Assembly (NCBI RefSeq): GCF_900115165.1
Contig: NZ_FOVP01000012.1
Coordinates: 1-64,000 of the forward strand
Source: Roseovarius lutimaris
GTDB taxonomy: Bacteria > Pseudomonadota > Alphaproteobacteria > Rhodobacterales > Rhodobacteraceae
Length of the DNA: 64,000 nucleotides
Reading direction: 5' to 3'
This document shows positions 61,264-64,000 of the stretch, piece by piece; the stretch's first letter is position 1; each line of letters opens with the position of its first letter. Position numbers and translations under genes: made by a program. A model generated the notes under the pieces. It was not told where the DNA came from and made no database searches. It was given only the letters and a program-made list of their open reading frames with translations.

Positions 61264-61929
61264 ATGCTGACAAGACGACATTTCATCCAGACGACCGCTG
61301 CACTTTTCTCCGCGTCCATCTCAAGTCCGCTCCTCGCTGACACCTGGCCCACTGAAGCGGAAAAGGGTGCTTGGGATGCACAGGTAACACCGCCGGGCTA
61401 TAACCCAGCCACATCAAACCCGTGGGGCTTACACCCGCGCTTTCTGCCGCAGCGGGTTGTAGCTAAAGATGGTCTTGTGGCCGGTGACATTCATGTCGAC
61501 GCCGTGGCGCGCTATCTTTACCATATCGAGGAAGGCGGCACTGCGATGCGCTACGGCGTAGCGATCGCTCGTGGCAAACTTTATGAGCCGGGCGTCTATA
61601 CGATCAAGCGCAAGGTCAGGTGGCCGCATTGGCAGCCAACACAGAACATGATTGACCGCGACCCGGAGCTCTATGCCGACATCGCTGACGGTATGGAACC
61701 CGGACCTGACAACGCGCTCGGGTCGCGGGCACTTTACCTCTTTGTCGGAGACCGGGATACCTATCTACGGATTCATGGCACACCGCATCCGAGTAGCATA
61801 GGCGGTCGGGCGAGTTCCGGTTGTGTCCGGATGGTCATGGCGCACATCAACGATCTTTACCCGAATGTGGAGATTGGTTCGACAGCATTCCTGTATTCGG
61901 CCGAGGACAGCGTGACCCCGCGAAGCTGA
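61264..61929 (+). CDS. L,D-transpeptidase (YkuD domain), third of three
   Basis: A 221-aa exported protein starting MLTRRHFIQTTAALFSASIS with AAAGGAAAA upstream. It has MRYGVAIARGKLYEPGVYTI, VRWPHWQPTQNMIDRDPELY, NALGSRALYLF and the catalytic YLRIHGTPHPSSIGGRASSG followed by CVRM. This is the classic YkuD pattern of alphaproteobacteria. The 61090-61263 spacer upstream has no gene. Confidence 0.94.
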   Translation: MLTRRHFIQTTAALFSASISSPLLADTWPTEAEKGAWDAQVTPPGYNPATSNPWGLHPRFLPQRVVAKDGLVAGDIHVDAVARYLYHIEEGGTAMRYGVAIARGKLYEPGVYTIKRKVRWPHWQPTQNMIDRDPELYADIADGMEPGPDNALGSRALYLFVGDRDTYLRIHGTPHPSSIGGRASSGCVRMVMAHINDLYPNVEIGSTAFLYSAEDSVTPRS

Positions 61930-61968
61930 CCCATGGATCGTCGGCGGTGTGACGGTCGAACGCGCCAT

Positions 61969-62238
61969 TCAGGATTGGCGCACGGCACAGATGGGATTGC
62001 CGCCTGGCGATCGCAACGGCACCAAGGTCGTTTCCACCGGCCCGTTATGCTCATACCAATAGCAGTTATCTTCGGGACGTAGCCGTGCCGCGTTGAGATC
62101 TTGGTCGGGTGCCGCGAGGGCTGCGACAGACTCTGGAATATTCCCGATCCTGAATGGATCGTTGTCTTCCTTCGGAGGCACCGCACAGCCAGCCAGGGCC
62201 AATGTTGCAACCATGATCACCGCATATTTTTGAAGCAT
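61969..62238 (-). CDS. Small lipoprotein
   Basis: An 89-aa protein starting MLQKYAVIMVATLALAGC (lipobox LAGC). The mature part has NIPESVAALAAPDQDLNAAR, NCYWYEHNGPVETTLVPLRS and PICAVRQS. It converges with the third L,D-transpeptidase and diverges from the P-type ATPase, whose promoter region it faces. Similar small lipoproteins accompany YkuD genes in Rhodobacterales. Function unknown. Confidence 0.75.
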   Translation of the reverse strand: MLQKYAVIMVATLALAGCAVPPKEDNDPFRIGNIPESVAALAAPDQDLNAARLRPEDNCYWYEHNGPVETTLVPLRSPGGNPICAVRQS

Positions 62239-62343
62239 ATCTATCTCACTCTTTGGCAGGTCAGCCGCGTCTTCAGACTTAGCGGCGCGTTTCAAGGTTC
62301 CGCAGGTCGGTGTCCTTATTTGACCAAGTTTTGGTTTTAGCTC

Positions 62344-62374
62344 TTGAAGCTCTAGTTACTGTAGGGGCTATGTC
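62344..62374 (+). promoter_or_regulatory. MerR-family-type promoter/operator upstream of the P-type ATPase
   Basis: TTGAAG (62344-62349) and TATGTC (62369-62374) are separated by 19 bases, the long spacer of MerR-regulated promoters, and the spacer holds a dyad (AGCTCTA and TAGGGGCT). This is the form recognised by CadR, PbrR or ZntR with metal bound. No merR-type gene lies in the visible flank. Confidence 0.7.
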
Positions 62375-62407
62375 AATGTGGAATGAACGAATCCCGAGGT
62401 CAATCCC

Positions 62408-64000
62408 ATGTCTTCCAATGGCCAACGCCACGACCACAAGCACAGCTCTGACTGCAGTCACGATCATGGTGATGATCACAAACATGCGAGCGGAGTTTCC
62501 CACTCTAATGGAGAAGGTGCTGCGTGCTGCGGTGCTGGAGCCAACACGAGACCGGCACAACCCATCCCGTCGAACGCACGACACTTCCAAGTCTCCGGCC
62601 TGGATTGCGCCGAAGAGGTGGCGATCCTGAACCGGGTTGTCGGGCCGAAAGTGGGCGGAACCGAACACCTGGCATTCGACGTGATCAACGGGCGAATGAC
62701 CATCCTCGACAGCGCCGAGAGGATATCAGACGACGAAGTCACGCAGGTGGTCGCGACGACCGGCATGAGCGCGAAGCCATGGGATGCCGACAACGCAGCA
62801 GAGGACCAGGCGGCGCATCTGGCACGTCAGAAGCGCTTTACCTTGTTGAGCGGCGGCTTCTGGGCAGCGGGATTCCTTTTCCACATTGTCGAGACCGGCA
62901 TGGGCGGCGCGCTCGGGCTCTTTGCGGGGCATGGCGAGGTGCCGATGCCTATGGCGGAAGCAGGGCTCTTCGCCGTCGCAATTCTTTTTGGCGTCTGGCT
63001 TGTCGCGCCCAAGGCTTGGTCTTCGGCGCGAAGGCTTAGCCCCGACATGAACTTGCTCATGGTGGTGGCCGTCGCGGGCGCCATCGGCCTCGGTGAGTTT
63101 TTCGAAGCGGCGACGGTCGCCTTCTTCTTCTCGCTTTCGCTTTTTCTGGAGAGCTGGAGCGTGGGGCGGGCGCGCAATGCGGTTTCCGCGCTGCTGGATC
63201 TCGCACCGCCCACGGCGCGAGTGCTTTATGACGACGGGTCGGAAGCCGACGTACCGGCCGCTGCCGTGGCAGTCAATGCAAGGTTTATCGTGCGCGGCGG
63301 CGACCGCATCCCCCTCGACGGTGAAGTCGTGGACGGGGCAGGGGCCGTCGATCAGGCCCCTATTACCGGCGAAAGCGCGCTGGTGCCAAAGGAACGCGGC
63401 GATGAGGTCTATGCTGGCACGATCAACGGCGAGGGCACGCTGACGGTGCGGGCGACCAAACCCGCGTCGGACACGGTGCTCGCAAAGATCATTCGAATGG
63501 TGGGCGATGCCCATGCCCGCCGAGCGCCAGTCGAGCAGTGGGTGGCCAAGTTCGCGCGCATCTACACACCCATCGTGATGGCTCTGGCGATCACCATCGC
63601 ACTGGTGCCGCCACTCCTGCTTGGCGGCGCTTGGGACTACTGGTTCTACAATGCGCTGGTGCTTCTGGTCATCGCCTGCCCCTGTGCCCTTGTCATCTCG
63701 ACACCGGTTTCCATCGTCGCGGCGCTCACCGCCTCAGCGCGGGCGGGGGTGCTGATCAAGGGCGGCGCCTATGTCGAAGCACCCGGGCGCACCACGGCGC
63801 TGGCGATGGACAAGACCGGGACGATCACCATGGGCGAACCCGAAGTGGCGGCGGTGCATCCGCTGGGCGACGCCTCCGCGCGTGACCTCATGACGCTGGC
63901 GGCAGGCCTGGAGGCAAGATCCTCGCACCCGCTGGCGCGTGCCATCCTCGCGCGTGCCGAAACGGATGGCATCGACGTATCTGCCGCGGAGGACACGCGC
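62408..64000 (+). CDS. Zn/Cd/Pb-type P1B ATPase (partial, runs off the right edge)
   Basis: An open frame without stop to the window end (531 codons). ATG 62408 has GAGGT 8 bases upstream. The N-terminus is His- and Cys-rich (RHDHKHSSDCSHDHGDDHKH, then GAACCGAG), followed by a heavy-metal domain with SGLDCAEEVAIL, where the second Cys of the usual CxxC is Glu as in Zn/Cd/Pb pumps. Then membrane segments, the actuator-domain motif ITGESALVPKERGD, the transport motif VLLVIACPCALVIST (CPC), phosphorylation site AMDKTGTITMGEP and the HP motif SSHPLARAI. It exports divalent soft metals using ATP. The C-terminal part is not in the window. Confidence 0.93.
   Translation, partial: MSSNGQRHDHKHSSDCSHDHGDDHKHASGVSHSNGEGAACCGAGANTRPAQPIPSNARHFQVSGLDCAEEVAILNRVVGPKVGGTEHLAFDVINGRMTILDSAERISDDEVTQVVATTGMSAKPWDADNAAEDQAAHLARQKRFTLLSGGFWAAGFLFHIVETGMGGALGLFAGHGEVPMPMAEAGLFAVAILFGVWLVAPKAWSSARRLSPDMNLLMVVAVAGAIGLGEFFEAATVAFFFSLSLFLESWSVGRARNAVSALLDLAPPTARVLYDDGSEADVPAAAVAVNARFIVRGGDRIPLDGEVVDGAGAVDQAPITGESALVPKERGDEVYAGTINGEGTLTVRATKPASDTVLAKIIRMVGDAHARRAPVEQWVAKFARIYTPIVMALAITIALVPPLLLGGAWDYWFYNALVLLVIACPCALVISTPVSIVAALTASARAGVLIKGGAYVEAPGRTTALAMDKTGTITMGEPEVAAVHPLGDASARDLMTLAAGLEARSSHPLARAILARAETDGIDVSAAEDTR

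Noticed and set aside
62524..63039. 171-codon plus-strand frame inside the P-type ATPase
   Set aside because: The ATPase frame is supported throughout by HMA and transport motifs; this is a shifted shadow.

Overview
The window looks like part of a large conjugative plasmid from a Rhodobacterales-type alphaproteobacterium (Roseobacter/Paracoccus group). The reasons are the high GC content with dense ATGA and TGATG gene overlaps, a repABC replicon (repA-repB-repC, 54266 down to 50805 on the minus strand), an alphaproteobacterial VirB/VirD4 type IV secretion system, a MOB-type relaxase with a MobC-like partner, and a block of small plasmid-entry genes (DUF736, ArdC antirestriction, ParB-like, Strawberry-notch helicase) typical of this group. 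No rRNA or tRNA genes were seen.

Layout: 1-3.5 kb holds insertion-sequence debris (an IS200/IS605 tnpA running off the left edge, an IS630 remnant), a CBS-BON protein and a ccdAB toxin-antitoxin pair. 3.6-17.4 kb is the mating-pair-formation operon: small secreted and accessory proteins, then virB1, virB2, virB3, virB4, a VirB7-like lipoprotein, a VirB5-like protein carrying a lytic transglycosylase domain, virB5, virB8, virB9, virB10, virB11, two small genes and virB6. 17.6-23.8 kb is a defence-type insertion: a PHP-domain/SMC-like ATPase (TrlF-like), an IS481-family element and a DarT-DarG toxin-antitoxin pair. 24.0-29.3 kb is the DNA-processing module: VirD4 coupling protein, relaxase, MobC-like protein and a hairpin-rich oriT candidate. 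30.2-31.1 kb is a DUF2493 gene.

31.9-35.5 kb is the most interesting locus: a two-gene short prokaryotic Argonaute system. The first protein combines an Mrr-like nuclease, a TIR domain and an APAZ domain; the second is a catalytically dead MID-PIWI Argonaute whose start overlaps the stop of the first gene by 4 bases. It is SPARTA-like (NAD-depleting TIR-APAZ plus short pAgo) with an extra nuclease domain.

35.7-49.1 kb is a minus-strand block of entry or leading-region genes (tandem DUF736, a 1420-aa DNA methyltransferase plus SNO helicase, ParB-like, DUF3768, ArdC and several unknowns) whose junctions carry recurrent short hairpin sequences. 49.4-50.6 kb is a class II Fic protein preceded by phased repeats. 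50.7-54.4 kb is the repABC replicon with two centromere-like palindromes, a predicted antisense ctRNA between repB and repC, and a DnaA box upstream of repA. 54.6-56.8 kb has a serine resolvase and a divergent winged-helix protein. 57.0-64.0 kb is an envelope- and metal-stress region: an MFS exporter with a His-rich tail beside a decayed CsoR-like gene, three L,D-transpeptidases, a DsbA-like protein, a truncated DUF411 gene, a lipoprotein, and a Zn/Cd/Pb-type P-type ATPase that runs off the right edge behind a MerR-type promoter.

Together the genes replicate, partition and transfer the plasmid. Stabilisation comes from ccdAB, darTG and possibly Fic, and protection from other mobile DNA from the Argonaute locus, darTG, the PHP-ATPase and ArdC. 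The cargo deals with metals and the cell wall. All assignments come from reading protein motifs by eye; no database search was run.
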